64,000 nt of DNA from Chitinophagaceae bacterium (GCA_024508725.1 JANINS010000001.1:119837-183836); one strand, 5' to 3'; positions 16,851 through 25,905 are shown, counted from the stretch's first letter. Numbers and translations: made by a program. Notes: a model not told the origin generated them from the letters alone.

Positions 16851-19109
16851 ATGAATCAAAAACACCAGGACATGGATGCCACTTTTTGTGGCAAAATTCC
16901 GCTTCACCAAACAAATCTTATTCAGCCACAGGGAGTTTTATTGGTAGTTGAAGAGGAAAACTGGACAATTGTACAGGTGAGTTCTAATATAAACGAGCTT
17001 TTTAACCAGGGCAGCGATCATATTCTTAACAATTCTATCTACCAGCTATTTGATGTTTTTACAATAGAAAGATTGAAAAAGAACAAGGGCAGTTATGATT
17101 TCTCAACTCCTGCTGAACTTGTTTTAAAAGAAAAGGAGAATCAAAAATTATTTTCTGTTGTTCATGAAAAGAATAATTGCCTGCTGATAGAAATTGAGAT
17201 ACCTGCTTATACGTCATCAACACAAAGCAGCTTCAATCATTTCTTTCAACAGGTTCAAAATATAATGTCGGCTGTTAACAGTTGTACATCTGTAACAGAA
17301 GTGGCAAGTGTTGCAGCAAAACACATCAAACAACTTTCAGGTTTCGATAAGGTGATGATCTACTCTTTCGACGAGCAATGGATCGGGACAGTGATAGCTG
17401 AAGAAATGGAACCTGGTATGGATACTTATCTTGGTTTACGTTTCCCTTCATCTGATATCCCAAAGCAGGCACGAGACCTGTATCTTAAAAATCCTTACCG
17501 CCTTATTCCAAACAGAGAATATAAAGCCGTTCCATTAGTACCTGCGTTAAATCCATTGACGAATGCCCCTACTGATCTTTCTGATTGCAAATTCAGGAGT
17601 GTTGTAAGTGTACACCTCGAGTACCTGAAGAATATGAATGTGGTAGCTTCTATGTCAACCCGCATCATTCATAAAGAAACGTTGTGGGGTTTGATCGCCT
17701 GCCATCATAGAACAGCGAAATATCTTTCTTTCCAGGAATGTTCATTGTTTGAATTTTTATCGAACATCATTTCTTCAAAGATCGCTTCGCTGTTATACAA
17801 ATATTCGGCAGCCAAACAATTACGATTAACGAATCAATACGATGATGTGCTGTCGCAGATAAATCAGTCAACAGATATTAATTCATCACTCAACCTTGTT
17901 AAAGATCAGCTGCTGATGTTGTTGAATGCAGATGGAATTGCCATTTGCAATAACTGGGAAATATCTTTATTTGGAGAAACGCCATCAGCTGAACAATTAA
18001 TCGAATTGCGGGAATGGCTGCAACAACAGTCAATAAAAACAATGCAATGGAAAGATCTGCCACTACATTATACTCCTGCAAAGGAATTTCAAGGGGTTGC
18101 CAGTGGTTTGTTAGCGATGGCGGTACAACCTTATGAAGGCAACTATATTCTTGCTTTCAGAAATGAGGTGATACAAAATGTTTCATGGGGAGGAAATCCA
18201 AACCAGGTGGTAACATTCGAGCCCAACTCAACAAAATATCATCCCCGTAATTCTTTTGCGATATGGCAGGAAACAGTTCGCTATACTTCAGAACCTTGGA
18301 GTAATGAAGAACTTGACATTGCAGAACGATTAAGAATTGCACTGGTAGAACTTACTTTATTAAAACTTACTGCAGGATTGGAACAAGAAGTTTTTAAAAG
18401 AACAGAAGAGCTGCATCTGTCCAACTCAAAACTTGAAAGCACTTACAATGAACTGATGCAGGTATTGTATGTTACCAGCCACGACCTGAACGAACCTGTA
18501 CGAAAAATACAGGTATATGGAAACATGCTGAAAGATGCAATGAAAGATCCGGATGCCGGAAGCCAACTCGACAGATTATTAGTGGCAGCCAAACGAATTT
18601 CATCGCTGATAGAAAGTTTGCTGCATTACTCGAGATTGTCTCAAAAAATGGAGAAGATCCCAGTTGATCTTAATGCATTAATTTCTGAAGTACAAAAAGA
18701 TCTTGAATTAAGTATTGCTGAGAAAAAAGCAAGTATCATAGTAAGTGATCTTCCTCGTGTTCAGGCAGTGCCAGACCAGATGCGGCAAGTATTCAATAGT
18801 TTACTGAATAATGCACTTAAATTTTCTAAAGAGGGTGTAAGAGTAGAAATTTATTCAGAACGTACTATCGCTGATCGTCGTGAAAATGATCAATACAGGA
18901 TCATTGTAAAAGATACAGGCATTGGATTCAATCCTGAATATGCTGATTATATCTTTAACATGTTCAGAAAGTATCATACAGATTATGAAGGTGCCGGTTT
19001 AGGATTGGCTGTTGCAAGAAAGATCATCGAGAATCATGGAGGAACGCTTACTGCACATGCTGAAGAAAATAAAGGCGCAGAATTTATCATCACATTACCT
19101 ATTGATTAA
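16851..19109 (+). CDS. Bacteriophytochrome sensor histidine kinase
   Basis: 752 residues, typical of a BphP. The PAS domain (about 14-110) carries Cys13 in CGKIPLHQTNLIQPQG, the biliverdin attachment cysteine of bacterial phytochromes. The GAF domain (about 130-310) has the chromophore-pocket motif FPSSDIPKQARDLY with its key Asp, SVHLEYLKNMNVVASMS and WGLIACHH. The PHY domain (about 320-500) has the tongue motif HPRNSFAIWQ. The kinase has the H-box VTSHDLNEPV (His544), the N-box SLLNNALKFS, DTGIGF and GAGLGLAVARKI. All critical residues are intact, so it should be a functional red/far-red light sensor. The heme oxygenase start overlaps its stop by 1 nt, which couples chromophore supply to the photoreceptor. 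Confidence 0.97.
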   Translation: MNQKHQDMDATFCGKIPLHQTNLIQPQGVLLVVEEENWTIVQVSSNINELFNQGSDHILNNSIYQLFDVFTIERLKKNKGSYDFSTPAELVLKEKENQKLFSVVHEKNNCLLIEIEIPAYTSSTQSSFNHFFQQVQNIMSAVNSCTSVTEVASVAAKHIKQLSGFDKVMIYSFDEQWIGTVIAEEMEPGMDTYLGLRFPSSDIPKQARDLYLKNPYRLIPNREYKAVPLVPALNPLTNAPTDLSDCKFRSVVSVHLEYLKNMNVVASMSTRIIHKETLWGLIACHHRTAKYLSFQECSLFEFLSNIISSKIASLLYKYSAAKQLRLTNQYDDVLSQINQSTDINSSLNLVKDQLLMLLNADGIAICNNWEISLFGETPSAEQLIELREWLQQQSIKTMQWKDLPLHYTPAKEFQGVASGLLAMAVQPYEGNYILAFRNEVIQNVSWGGNPNQVVTFEPNSTKYHPRNSFAIWQETVRYTSEPWSNEELDIAERLRIALVELTLLKLTAGLEQEVFKRTEELHLSNSKLESTYNELMQVLYVTSHDLNEPVRKIQVYGNMLKDAMKDPDAGSQLDRLLVAAKRISSLIESLLHYSRLSQKMEKIPVDLNALISEVQKDLELSIAEKKASIIVSDLPRVQAVPDQMRQVFNSLLNNALKFSKEGVRVEIYSERTIADRRENDQYRIIVKDTGIGFNPEYADYIFNMFRKYHTDYEGAGLGLAVARKIIENHGGTLTAHAEENKGAEFIITLPID

Positions 19110-19678
19110 TGGATTTTATCGATCAATTACGAACAGAAACAGCTCATCAACATAAAGCGCTAGAATCAAGCCGGCTTTCGAAACAATTACTTAGCAATGA
19201 TGTAGCCATTGAAGATTACAAGGCTTACCTTCAAAAGTTATATGGCTTTGTTGTTGGCTTTGAAAAATACATATTACCTCAAATCAGGTCTTCTTTTCCT
19301 GAGATTGTTCCATCTTATAAACAAGAGCTGCTGTTAAATGATATTACATCATTAAGAGGCACTGAAACCTCATCTATTGTTACAGAGAATGAAATACATC
19401 AACTCTATCCCAACAAAGCATCTATGTTAGGCGGTTTGTATGTACTGGAAGGCTCTACTTTAGGAGGACTTGTTATTAGAAAACACCTCGTGGAAAAACT
19501 TGGAGAGCAGATCATTCCTGCAACAAGTTATTTCGCTGTGTATGGAAAAGAGACTGCCGCTAACTGGAGAAATTTTCTTCAAATATTTTCTATCCTGGCA
19601 AACCAAAATGATAGTGCTGCAGTTATACAGGGAGCTTCAGATACATTTACGTTCCTGCATGAATGGTTCAATGATTAA
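19109..19678 (+). CDS. bphO: Bacterial heme oxygenase (BphO type)
   Basis: 189 residues. It opens heme to biliverdin, the chromophore of the phytochrome encoded directly upstream. The proximal heme ligand is probably His15 in TAHQHKALE. The distal-helix signature LGGLYVLEGSTLGG, with glycines that let the helix bend over heme, is perfect. The ATG sits inside TAATG with the upstream stop, so the two are translationally coupled. The gene converges on aroE with a 10-bp gap and no obvious terminator. No biliverdin reductase or other bilin gene is nearby, which fits a BphP that uses biliverdin directly. Confidence 0.95.
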   Translation: MDFIDQLRTETAHQHKALESSRLSKQLLSNDVAIEDYKAYLQKLYGFVVGFEKYILPQIRSSFPEIVPSYKQELLLNDITSLRGTETSSIVTENEIHQLYPNKASMLGGLYVLEGSTLGGLVIRKHLVEKLGEQIIPATSYFAVYGKETAANWRNFLQIFSILANQNDSAAVIQGASDTFTFLHEWFND

Positions 19679-19688
19679 CCTGACAGAT

Positions 19689-20432
19689 TCATGCAAGATC
19701 ATTCCATATTTTCCAGTTCTCTTCAGCCTGCAAACACAACATTTCATACCCGTTGCAAACAGTGGCACCTTGTTCTGCTCCCTTCTTTAAAAATCCGGTG
19801 TTAGCTGGATTATATACCAGGTCGTAGAGATAATGCTCAGGTGTGATATATTGATAAGGAATCAACGGATATTCATCATTGTTAGGATAAGTACCTACCG
19901 GTGTGCAATTAACGATGATCGTATGATCGTAGAACAGCGATTCTGCCAGGGCTTTGTAAGAAATAGTAAACGGTCTTAACTCTTTACTTCTTGAAACAAA
20001 AAGATAATCGATCTCCAGCTTTCTGAAAACATAAGCTACTGCATCAGCGGCACCACCGGTTCCGAGTATCAAAGCTTTTCGATGATGTGGCTGTTTCAAT
20101 TTCAAAAATGATCTTTCGAAACCGATCACATCAGTATTGAAACCTTTCAGTTTTCCGTTTTCAATCTTCACACAGTTGCATGCTACCATTTGCTTCACAG
20201 CATCGGTGCCTTCATCTAAAAAACGAATGATCTTTTTTTTGTAAGGAATGGTAACGGCAAAACCTTGTAAACCTGGATGATCAACGATCACCTGTTTTAC
20301 ATCTTCAATATTCTTTAAAGGAAAATTGTGAAATGTGCAATCCGTTAGCCCTTCTCTGCTAAACTTCTCTTCGAAATACAGCTTAGAAAACGAATGGGTT
20401 AAGGGAAAGCCAATCAGCCCATATTCTCTCAT
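19689..20432 (-). CDS. aroE: Shikimate 5-dehydrogenase
   Basis: 247 residues, slightly short for AroE (about 270) but with all key parts. It reduces 3-dehydroshikimate to shikimate with NADPH in aromatic amino acid synthesis. The substrate-binding THSFS motif is at residues 12-16, catalytic Lys65 lies in VTIPYKK and catalytic Asp101 in GFNTDVIGF. The nucleotide loop ALILGTGGAADAVAY is present, and the C-terminal NGYEMLCLQAEE matches the family's GxxML..Q segment. Its start overlaps the stop of the phosphosulfolactate synthase gene by 4 nt (ATGA), so the two are co-translated. The shared theme may be phosphoenolpyruvate-derived metabolism, which is an inference. Confidence 0.95.
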   Translation of the reverse strand: MREYGLIGFPLTHSFSKLYFEEKFSREGLTDCTFHNFPLKNIEDVKQVIVDHPGLQGFAVTIPYKKKIIRFLDEGTDAVKQMVACNCVKIENGKLKGFNTDVIGFERSFLKLKQPHHRKALILGTGGAADAVAYVFRKLEIDYLFVSRSKELRPFTISYKALAESLFYDHTIIVNCTPVGTYPNNDEYPLIPYQYITPEHYLYDLVYNPANTGFLKKGAEQGATVCNGYEMLCLQAEENWKIWNDLA

Positions 20433-21202
20433 GCATTGGCTTCTTTGTTTAAATATAGGTGAAAAGTATCACCTCTCAAACCAACTCGCATCGCTTCCAG
20501 TGGAATAACTTCAGTTGGTGCAATATTGCCCAGGTTTACATTACAGCCAATGAGTTCCAGGAAATATAACTGTTGAGCTTTTTGCGGAGCTTCCCAAATG
20601 ATCTTTTCTTCCGGTATCTGCGTTAATATTTCCTGTACAAGACCTTCTCTTACTTCTCCTGTACCTCTGTAAATACCAACGTTACCTGCTTCTCTTGCTT
20701 CTGCAATTACATAAGAGCTTCCGGCTTCTAACTCAGCTCTCATTAGTTCGATCCATTTATAGGGAGGAATAATGTGAGCTGCATCTTTACTACCTACTTC
20801 GCTCAATACAGTTCCATATTTGGTCAGCTTCTCGATGTAGCCACATTTCTCGGCATGCGGTATAGTGATAGAACCATCACTCACTTCCATGAAGTCGATT
20901 CCATAATCTTTACAAACAGCAATGTAATCTTCGAACTGGTTGCGAATAAGGAAAGCCTCGAACAACGTTCCGCCAAAATATACCGGGAGATCGTAAGATT
21001 TATATACTTCTATTTTCTCTCGAAGATTTGGAGTAACGAAAGATGTTCCAAACCCAAGCTTTATAACATCTACATGCGGATGAGCAACACTTAGAAAGTT
21101 CTGAGCTTCTGTAACACTTAGTCCTTTATCCATTACCATGGTGATTCCAGACTTTCTTGGTTTTGGATGTCTTTCGGGTATTTGTGAGAGATTAAAATTC
21201 AT
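20429..21202 (-). CDS. comA: ComA-family phosphosulfolactate synthase
   Basis: 257 residues, the usual length. The family adds sulfite to phosphoenolpyruvate to give (R)-2-phospho-3-sulfolactate. Recognisable segments of this TIM-barrel family are KSGITMVMDKGLSV, VIKLGFGTSF, LPVYFGGTLFEAF, FMEVSDGSITIP, VLSEVGSKD, VIAEAREAGNVGIYRG, IIWEAPQKAQQ and GCNVNLGNI. In methanogens this starts coenzyme M synthesis and in Bacillus it gives sulfolactate; in Bacteroidota the use is unclear. A link to the sulfonolipids of this phylum is possible but unproven. A -7-like TACTTTTG lies at 21240-21233 on the minus strand, about 30 bp before the start. The start codon is the ATG at 21202, and aroE follows with a 4-nt overlap. 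Confidence 0.9.
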   Translation of the reverse strand: MNFNLSQIPERHPKPRKSGITMVMDKGLSVTEAQNFLSVAHPHVDVIKLGFGTSFVTPNLREKIEVYKSYDLPVYFGGTLFEAFLIRNQFEDYIAVCKDYGIDFMEVSDGSITIPHAEKCGYIEKLTKYGTVLSEVGSKDAAHIIPPYKWIELMRAELEAGSSYVIAEAREAGNVGIYRGTGEVREGLVQEILTQIPEEKIIWEAPQKAQQLYFLELIGCNVNLGNIAPTEVIPLEAMRVGLRGDTFHLYLNKEANA

Positions 21203-21332
21203 CGGTGTGTTTTGATTGCGGGCAAAAGTAAAATAAAGCTTTCACTTTCGGGAATGATGAAGGTCAGCAATAAACAACTGTTAGTTTTTGGCAAGAAGGC
21301 TGTTCATGAAAACGTACAATGATGCTATATGG

Positions 21333-21362
21333 CGGAACGATGAAGTGCTTGCGACGCAACAG
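21333..21362 (-). repeat. Interspersed repeat, copy 1 (GTTGCGTCGCA core, read on minus strand)
   Basis: The core TGCGACGCAAC is at 21350-21360. The 30 bases listed here are identical to 51557-51586. The copy lies between the TPR gene stop and the comA promoter region. See the entries at 25940, 30995, 33737, 47811, 51557, 53693 and 62621. Confidence 0.75.
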
Positions 21363-21393
21363 ACGAAGCCACAAGGAACGGAAGCTGGTATAA

Positions 21394-22815
21394 CTATATC
21401 TTTCTTCCCTTCTTATACCTCGCAATGAGATCTACTACCTGGTTATTTTGCAGGATCGATGGATTGAGCTCAACTAATTTCTTGAGTAGTTTTGGCGCTT
21501 TCTCCATTCCTTTTTCGAGTTGAAGCAGGGCTTCTTTTGTTCTGCCGAGTGCAAACAAAGCTGCAGTGTAATAAAAAATGAAGATTGATTTTTTCTCGGT
21601 GATCTTCATGGCAGCTTCACATTGCTCAGCTGCTTCTTCGAAGTATTCGCCTTTATACAAACAACGGATCAATGCCTCCCAGCCGGTCATATTCTTTGGC
21701 TTCAACCGCACAACAGCACTGAAATACTGGATTGCATCTTTAAAACGTTCAAGATTCATTAAACATTCACCCATTGCCAAACTATAATCCGGCACATTAC
21801 GGTGAATCTTCATTGCATTTTCCAGGTTCTTGATGGCATTACCCCATTGCTCTTCAAGCATGTAGGTTACAGCGATTTTATAGTGGAGTTTGCTGTCTTC
21901 AGCATTGAGATGCACAGCTTTTTTATAATGGAATCTTGCCTGTGCATAGTTTCCCATTCGGTGATAACAATGGCCGATAGCTTCATAGATCACATCTTCG
22001 GGACGAGAAAGTTCCAATACTTTTTCCAGTGATTCGATTGCTTCCTTGTATTTTCTCAATCGCAGGTAAGCATCACCCATGTTTCTATAGGCATAATCGA
22101 ATTTCTCGTCTATTGCTATGGCGTACTGATAAGCATCAATTGCCTTTTCATATAACTTAAGTCCCTGGTAAGCAGCAGCTAAATTGAACCATGCCAGTTC
22201 ATTATATGGGAAATTATTGATGATCTTCTGGTGGAGTTTGATGCTTTCCTCATTTCGGCCCGTGAAATCTGTCCAGAAACATATTTTATATAATGCTTCT
22301 TCATTGTTCGGATCTTGTCTTAATATAAGTGCCAGGCATTCGAATACCTTATCGAACTCTTCATAATCATCATAAACATCAGCCAACTCGAATAAAAGAT
22401 CAATTTTCTCTTCTCCCTCAAAGAGTTGCAAAGCTTCTTTTAGTATCTCTACTGCCCTTTCCTGTTGGTCAAGTGCTAAGTATGCATCGGTTTTTAAGAT
22501 GTACAGATCGATATTGCTGTTATCGAATAAAGATGCAGATTCAAGCTGGTCTAAGGCTTCCTGGTATTTTCGTGTGGCTAAAAGAAGATCAGCTTTTTTA
22601 ATTCTGAGCTGGGACGAATATGGAAAATGTTCTAAACCAATGTCTACAGCTTCTAAAGCCTGGGTAAGATCGTCGTGATCATCAAAATAATTGATGATAT
22701 CTTCAAATGAATCTTCTTCTAAAAAGGAGTGATTTCTGCCGGTTTTAAGGTTATCATATTGCTTTAAAAGCTCATTTATATCTTCCCGTTCGTCCTCGTT
22801 ATAGTCTGACCTCAT
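21394..22815 (-). CDS. Tetratricopeptide-repeat protein
   Basis: 473 residues, cytoplasmic, with no signal peptide. An acidic N-terminal segment (about 1-60: NEDEREDINELL, then SFEDIINYFDDHDD) is followed by about eleven TPR units from residue 50 to 440. Clear examples are AWFNLAAAYQGLKLYEKAID, AYRNMGDAYLRLRKYKEAIE and IYEAIGHCYHRMGNYAQARF. TPR arrays hold protein complexes together; the partner is unknown. Proteins of this layout are widespread in Bacteroidota and usually annotated only as TPR proteins. It is a single gene with no clear TAnnTTTG box in the 60 bp upstream. Confidence 0.88.
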   Translation of the reverse strand: MRSDYNEDEREDINELLKQYDNLKTGRNHSFLEEDSFEDIINYFDDHDDLTQALEAVDIGLEHFPYSSQLRIKKADLLLATRKYQEALDQLESASLFDNSNIDLYILKTDAYLALDQQERAVEILKEALQLFEGEEKIDLLFELADVYDDYEEFDKVFECLALILRQDPNNEEALYKICFWTDFTGRNEESIKLHQKIINNFPYNELAWFNLAAAYQGLKLYEKAIDAYQYAIAIDEKFDYAYRNMGDAYLRLRKYKEAIESLEKVLELSRPEDVIYEAIGHCYHRMGNYAQARFHYKKAVHLNAEDSKLHYKIAVTYMLEEQWGNAIKNLENAMKIHRNVPDYSLAMGECLMNLERFKDAIQYFSAVVRLKPKNMTGWEALIRCLYKGEYFEEAAEQCEAAMKITEKKSIFIFYYTAALFALGRTKEALLQLEKGMEKAPKLLKKLVELNPSILQNNQVVDLIARYKKGRKI

Positions 22816-22913
22816 ATCCGATTGGTTTATTGAATGTAAGGGATTAAAAAATTTCTTCCAATTTTCCTGTAACTTTTTTGTTGTGTTAACGTCTTATTAA
22901 TATGAAGAGAGGG

Positions 22914-22943
22914 TTGTTAAATGTTTCAAAATCCCTATCTTTG
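22914..22943 (+). promoter_or_regulatory. Consensus Bacteroidota promoter just before the 22953 gene
   Basis: TTG at 22914-22916, 19 bp, TATCTTTG at 22936-22943: exact -33 and -7 elements. The ATG at 22953 is only 9 bp past the -7 box, so the leader would be a few nucleotides or none. The promoter position rules out the in-frame ATG at 22902. Confidence 0.75.
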
Positions 22944-22952
22944 TATTCTCGA

Positions 22953-23288
22953 ATGAAAAAAGGCTTCACATACCACAAATTTATCGCTGCGTTCCTGCTG
23001 GTTTTAGTGGGTCATATTTCTTTTGGTACAGGCATCACAGAAAAGAGCAATCGCTCAACCTTTACTTTAAAGAATATGAATAAATCGAAGTCTTTCACAT
23101 TAACTCCGTCTACTAGTAATCACCAGTTCAAAGGTTCACAGTTTCTTAATGTGAAAAAGAGCGGCAATACTTTGCAGGTGAATTCTGTGATTCGTTACCA
23201 GAGTGGTAATACTACTTATGTTTATCCTTATAAGTACAAGGTAAAGGCGCCTTTATTTAAAACGCCTACAGCTCCTGCTATTCGTTAA
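22953..23288 (+). CDS. Small secreted basic protein, unknown function
   Basis: 111 residues from the ATG at 22953. Residues 1-27 (MKKGFTYHKFIAAFLLVLVGHISFGTG) are a signal peptide. The mature part is short, basic and rich in Ser, Thr, Lys and Asn (SKSFTLTPSTSNHQFKG), with no cysteine and no domain I recognise. It ends with a Pro-rich tail (FKTPTAPAIR). It converges on the next gene with a 12-bp gap. The very strong promoter suggests high expression of a small exported product. Function unknown. Confidence 0.7.
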   Translation: MKKGFTYHKFIAAFLLVLVGHISFGTGITEKSNRSTFTLKNMNKSKSFTLTPSTSNHQFKGSQFLNVKKSGNTLQVNSVIRYQSGNTTYVYPYKYKVKAPLFKTPTAPAIR

Positions 23289-23300
23289 TTATTATCTTTC

Positions 23301-23918
23301 TCAAAGAACTCTATAGCCACTTTTTGGCAAGTCAAACTTTGATTGTGCCACAGGGCTCAGGTTTATTTTAGTAGCTGTGTATTTCACTTTCTGTGTTGAA
23401 CCATCTGCAACAGTTTCATATTCCAATACAAAGCCTGGAATTGTTTTAAACTGGAATTCATAATCCTTTGTGGAAGGAACAATTGCAGGAGCATAGAACA
23501 GAGAATAGGTTGATCCATCCTTTAACGTGATCGTTGCTTTCTTACACTCATAACCTAAGATGGTTTTTGATTCATCTGAATAAGTGATCGCAAGGTCTTC
23601 ATATTTTGCATTCAGCTTGCTCCATTTGGCACTATCCAGATCCCTTCGAACCTTGGTTGCACCAAGATCCTGTAATATCACTGCTGAATTATCTTTCGAA
23701 TTATGGTATTTGATCTGTGTATAAGAAGGACTAATAAAATCGAGTCGGCTTTGCTGTCCTTTTACATACAGCACCATTGATGCCTGTTGTGCATTCGTTG
23801 CAGCACCTTCACCAAAGGCAACGGCGAAATCAACTGTACATTCCGTTACAACTTTGGGTTTTGTCTGAGCCTGCACAGCTACGCTAAACAGGAGTAAAAT
23901 GCCGAAGAGGTATTTCAT
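23301..23918 (-). CDS. Secreted DUF4412-like protein
   Basis: 205 residues. Signal peptide MKYLFGILLLFSVAVQAQ, then a mature region rich in beta-strand pattern: VTECTVDFAVAF, ASMVLYVKGQQSRLDF, AVILQDLGATKVRRDL, a KTILGYECKKATITLKDGSTY hairpin, then FQFKTIPGFVLEYE. The GYxCKKA and LEYE elements resemble DUF4412/GLPGLI-type periplasmic proteins common in this phylum, which have a LolA-like or lipocalin-like look. It is probably periplasmic; whether it binds a lipid or anything else is unknown. It lies 94 bp downstream of yidC on the same strand, but the yidC terminator lies between, so it is probably transcribed separately. Confidence 0.8.
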   Translation of the reverse strand: MKYLFGILLLFSVAVQAQTKPKVVTECTVDFAVAFGEGAATNAQQASMVLYVKGQQSRLDFISPSYTQIKYHNSKDNSAVILQDLGATKVRRDLDSAKWSKLNAKYEDLAITYSDESKTILGYECKKATITLKDGSTYSLFYAPAIVPSTKDYEFQFKTIPGFVLEYETVADGSTQKVKYTATKINLSPVAQSKFDLPKSGYRVL

Positions 23919-23960
23919 ATTCTATTGATTGTAAATACAATTTCATGCCAATAATACATA

Positions 23961-23990
23961 AAAAAAGTCCCGCAACATTGCGAGACTTTC
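23961..23990 (-). terminator. Rho-independent terminator after yidC
   Basis: On the minus strand: AAGTCTCGCAA paired with TTGCGGGACTT (one U-G pair), followed by TTTTTTT. It begins about 23 bp past the yidC stop. Confidence 0.8.
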
Positions 23991-24012
23991 TTAAACTTAT
24001 TACCGGTTAACA

Positions 24013-25851
24013 TTACTTTTTGTTTTGACCCTTTTGTTGCAGCTGTTTTTGCTGTTCCATCATCTGCTCGTAACGTTCGGCCCACTTACTTTTCTTTTTC
24101 GGTGCTTTACGTTTTTCTTCTATCTGTGCAAGGATCTTATCATGATCGATAATATACTTCTGGATCACGAACTGTAAGCCTAACGTGATAATATTAGAAA
24201 CAGTATAATACCATGTCAAGGCCGATGGAAGCTTATTAAAGATGAACAAAAGAATAAAAGGGAAAATGTAAGGCATGTACTTCAACACCGGATTATCCTG
24301 GGTTGGCGTCATGCTGAGGTTGTAAATAGAGATCAGGAAACTTGTGATTACAGCAGTCAGGGTAAACAAGCTGATATGATCGCCATAAGCAGGAATACTG
24401 AAAGGCAAAGTTGCAATCACATCATATTGAGATAAATCTTTTGCCCAAAGAAAACTCTCTCCTCGTAATGAGAGGTTTGCATTAAAGAAACTATACAGTG
24501 AAAAGAATATCGGGATCTGTAATAAAGCAGGTAAACATCCACCTAACGGACTAACACCAGCTTCTCTGAACAACTTCATCTGGTCCATAGCAAAAGCCTG
24601 CTGATCGCTTCCATGCTTTTTCTTCAACTCATCCAGTTCAGGGCGAAGCACTTTCATCTTCGCACCACTTAAATAACTTTTATACGTAAGTGGAGATGTG
24701 ATCAACCTGATGAATAATGTTAGCAAAGCGATCACCCAACCAAAATTGGTAATAAAACTAGCAAAGAAGTTGAATACAGGCATGATGATATACCTGTTGA
24801 TGTACTTCACGAATGAAAACATTCCCGATCCAAGATCAACAATGTTCATCATTCCGTTATCATAGCTCTTCAAAATCTTATAATCGTTCGGACCATAGTA
24901 CAACTGAAACGCAGCACTTGTACTTGCTGCTGCAGGAAGTTTAACTCTTAAAGTAGAAGCTGCATCCAATAAGATATGACTTGAATCTGGCTGCTTCGTC
25001 ATTTGTACTTTAGCCGATTCGAACTTCTGTTTAGGAACGATCGTAGTATTAAAGAACTGTTGCTTATAACTCAGCCAGTCAACTTTTTCCAGGTCATGAT
25101 TTACACCTTCTCCTGCCCTCTGGAAGTCATAACTGCCTTCTTCCATGTAGCAAAGATTCGACTGACCTCTTTCATACACTATATCACGCTGGTGTTGCTT
25201 CACTTCCGTGTTCCATTGCAGGTTCATGGTGCTTTGAGAAAGCAAACGATCAGCACCTGTCATTTCAACATTCCAGTCAACAAGATAATTTCCAGGCTTA
25301 ATAACAAAACTGTGCTTTATACTTCTTCCATCAGTTGAAGTAATAGCGTAAGAAATGGTTTGACTGCCATCCGCATTTTTTGTGATACCAGAAGGCGTAA
25401 AGTACAAATTAGAGGTGCTGATAGAACGGTTATCTGTATTAATAGTATAACCCAGTTCATCTTTTTTACTGCCACCTAAAACAACATTGCTGCTATCACG
25501 AGATTTATATTGTTTTAGTTCAACCTGCTTTAAAATACCGCCTTTATTGGTAAAAGTTGCTTTTATCAGTTCATTCTCTACCACCTGAACCTGTTCTGTA
25601 CCAACGGCAGCAGATTGAAAAGATCCTGCTGCTGCTATTTTACTTGCAGTATCGTTTCTCAATGAATCCTGCACAAATTTTACTGTATCAACCGGAGGTT
25701 TATTGGCAACTGCAATCGAATCTGCAACACGTTTCTTTTCTGCTTCTTCAGCCCTGGCTTTTATGCCCTGCTGGTTATTGTACCAGAAATAAAGGATGAA
25801 CAGTGCAAAAAGCAACACAATACCAATGACCGTATTCTTATCTGTCTTCAT
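24013..25851 (-). CDS. yidC: Membrane protein insertase YidC
   Basis: 612 residues. YidC inserts and folds inner-membrane proteins, alone or with SecYEG. It has an N-terminal membrane anchor (VIGIVLLFALFILYFWY), a long periplasmic beta-supersandwich domain (about 70-340), then the conserved five-helix core: TNFGWVIALLTLFIRLITSPLTYKSYLSGAKM, VSPLGGCLPALLQIPIFFSLYSFF, and the last helices PYIFPFILLFIFNKLPSALTWYYTVSNI. It ends in a Lys/Gln-rich cytoplasmic tail (KKKSKWAERYEQMMEQQKQ). Length and layout are those of Gram-negative YidC. It has its own consensus promoter and a terminator, so it looks monocistronic, unlike the usual rnpA-yidC setting. Confidence 0.97.
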   Translation of the reverse strand: MKTDKNTVIGIVLLFALFILYFWYNNQQGIKARAEEAEKKRVADSIAVANKPPVDTVKFVQDSLRNDTASKIAAAGSFQSAAVGTEQVQVVENELIKATFTNKGGILKQVELKQYKSRDSSNVVLGGSKKDELGYTINTDNRSISTSNLYFTPSGITKNADGSQTISYAITSTDGRSIKHSFVIKPGNYLVDWNVEMTGADRLLSQSTMNLQWNTEVKQHQRDIVYERGQSNLCYMEEGSYDFQRAGEGVNHDLEKVDWLSYKQQFFNTTIVPKQKFESAKVQMTKQPDSSHILLDAASTLRVKLPAAASTSAAFQLYYGPNDYKILKSYDNGMMNIVDLGSGMFSFVKYINRYIIMPVFNFFASFITNFGWVIALLTLFIRLITSPLTYKSYLSGAKMKVLRPELDELKKKHGSDQQAFAMDQMKLFREAGVSPLGGCLPALLQIPIFFSLYSFFNANLSLRGESFLWAKDLSQYDVIATLPFSIPAYGDHISLFTLTAVITSFLISIYNLSMTPTQDNPVLKYMPYIFPFILLFIFNKLPSALTWYYTVSNIITLGLQFVIQKYIIDHDKILAQIEEKRKAPKKKSKWAERYEQMMEQQKQLQQKGQNKK

Positions 25852-25874
25852 TTTTTGCCTTGAAAATTAGGCGG

Positions 25875-25905
25875 CAAAGGTATGTAACACACCGAGATAG
25901 GCAAA
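25875..25905 (-). promoter_or_regulatory. Promoter of yidC
   Basis: Minus strand: TTTG (25905-25902), 19 bp, TACCTTTG (25882-25875), an exact Bacteroidota promoter ending 23 bp before the yidC ATG at 25851. Confidence 0.75.

Noticed and set aside
22902-22952. Earlier start for the small secreted protein
   Set aside because: An exact promoter at 22914-22943 lies inside the extra codons, and the added residues push the signal peptide inward.
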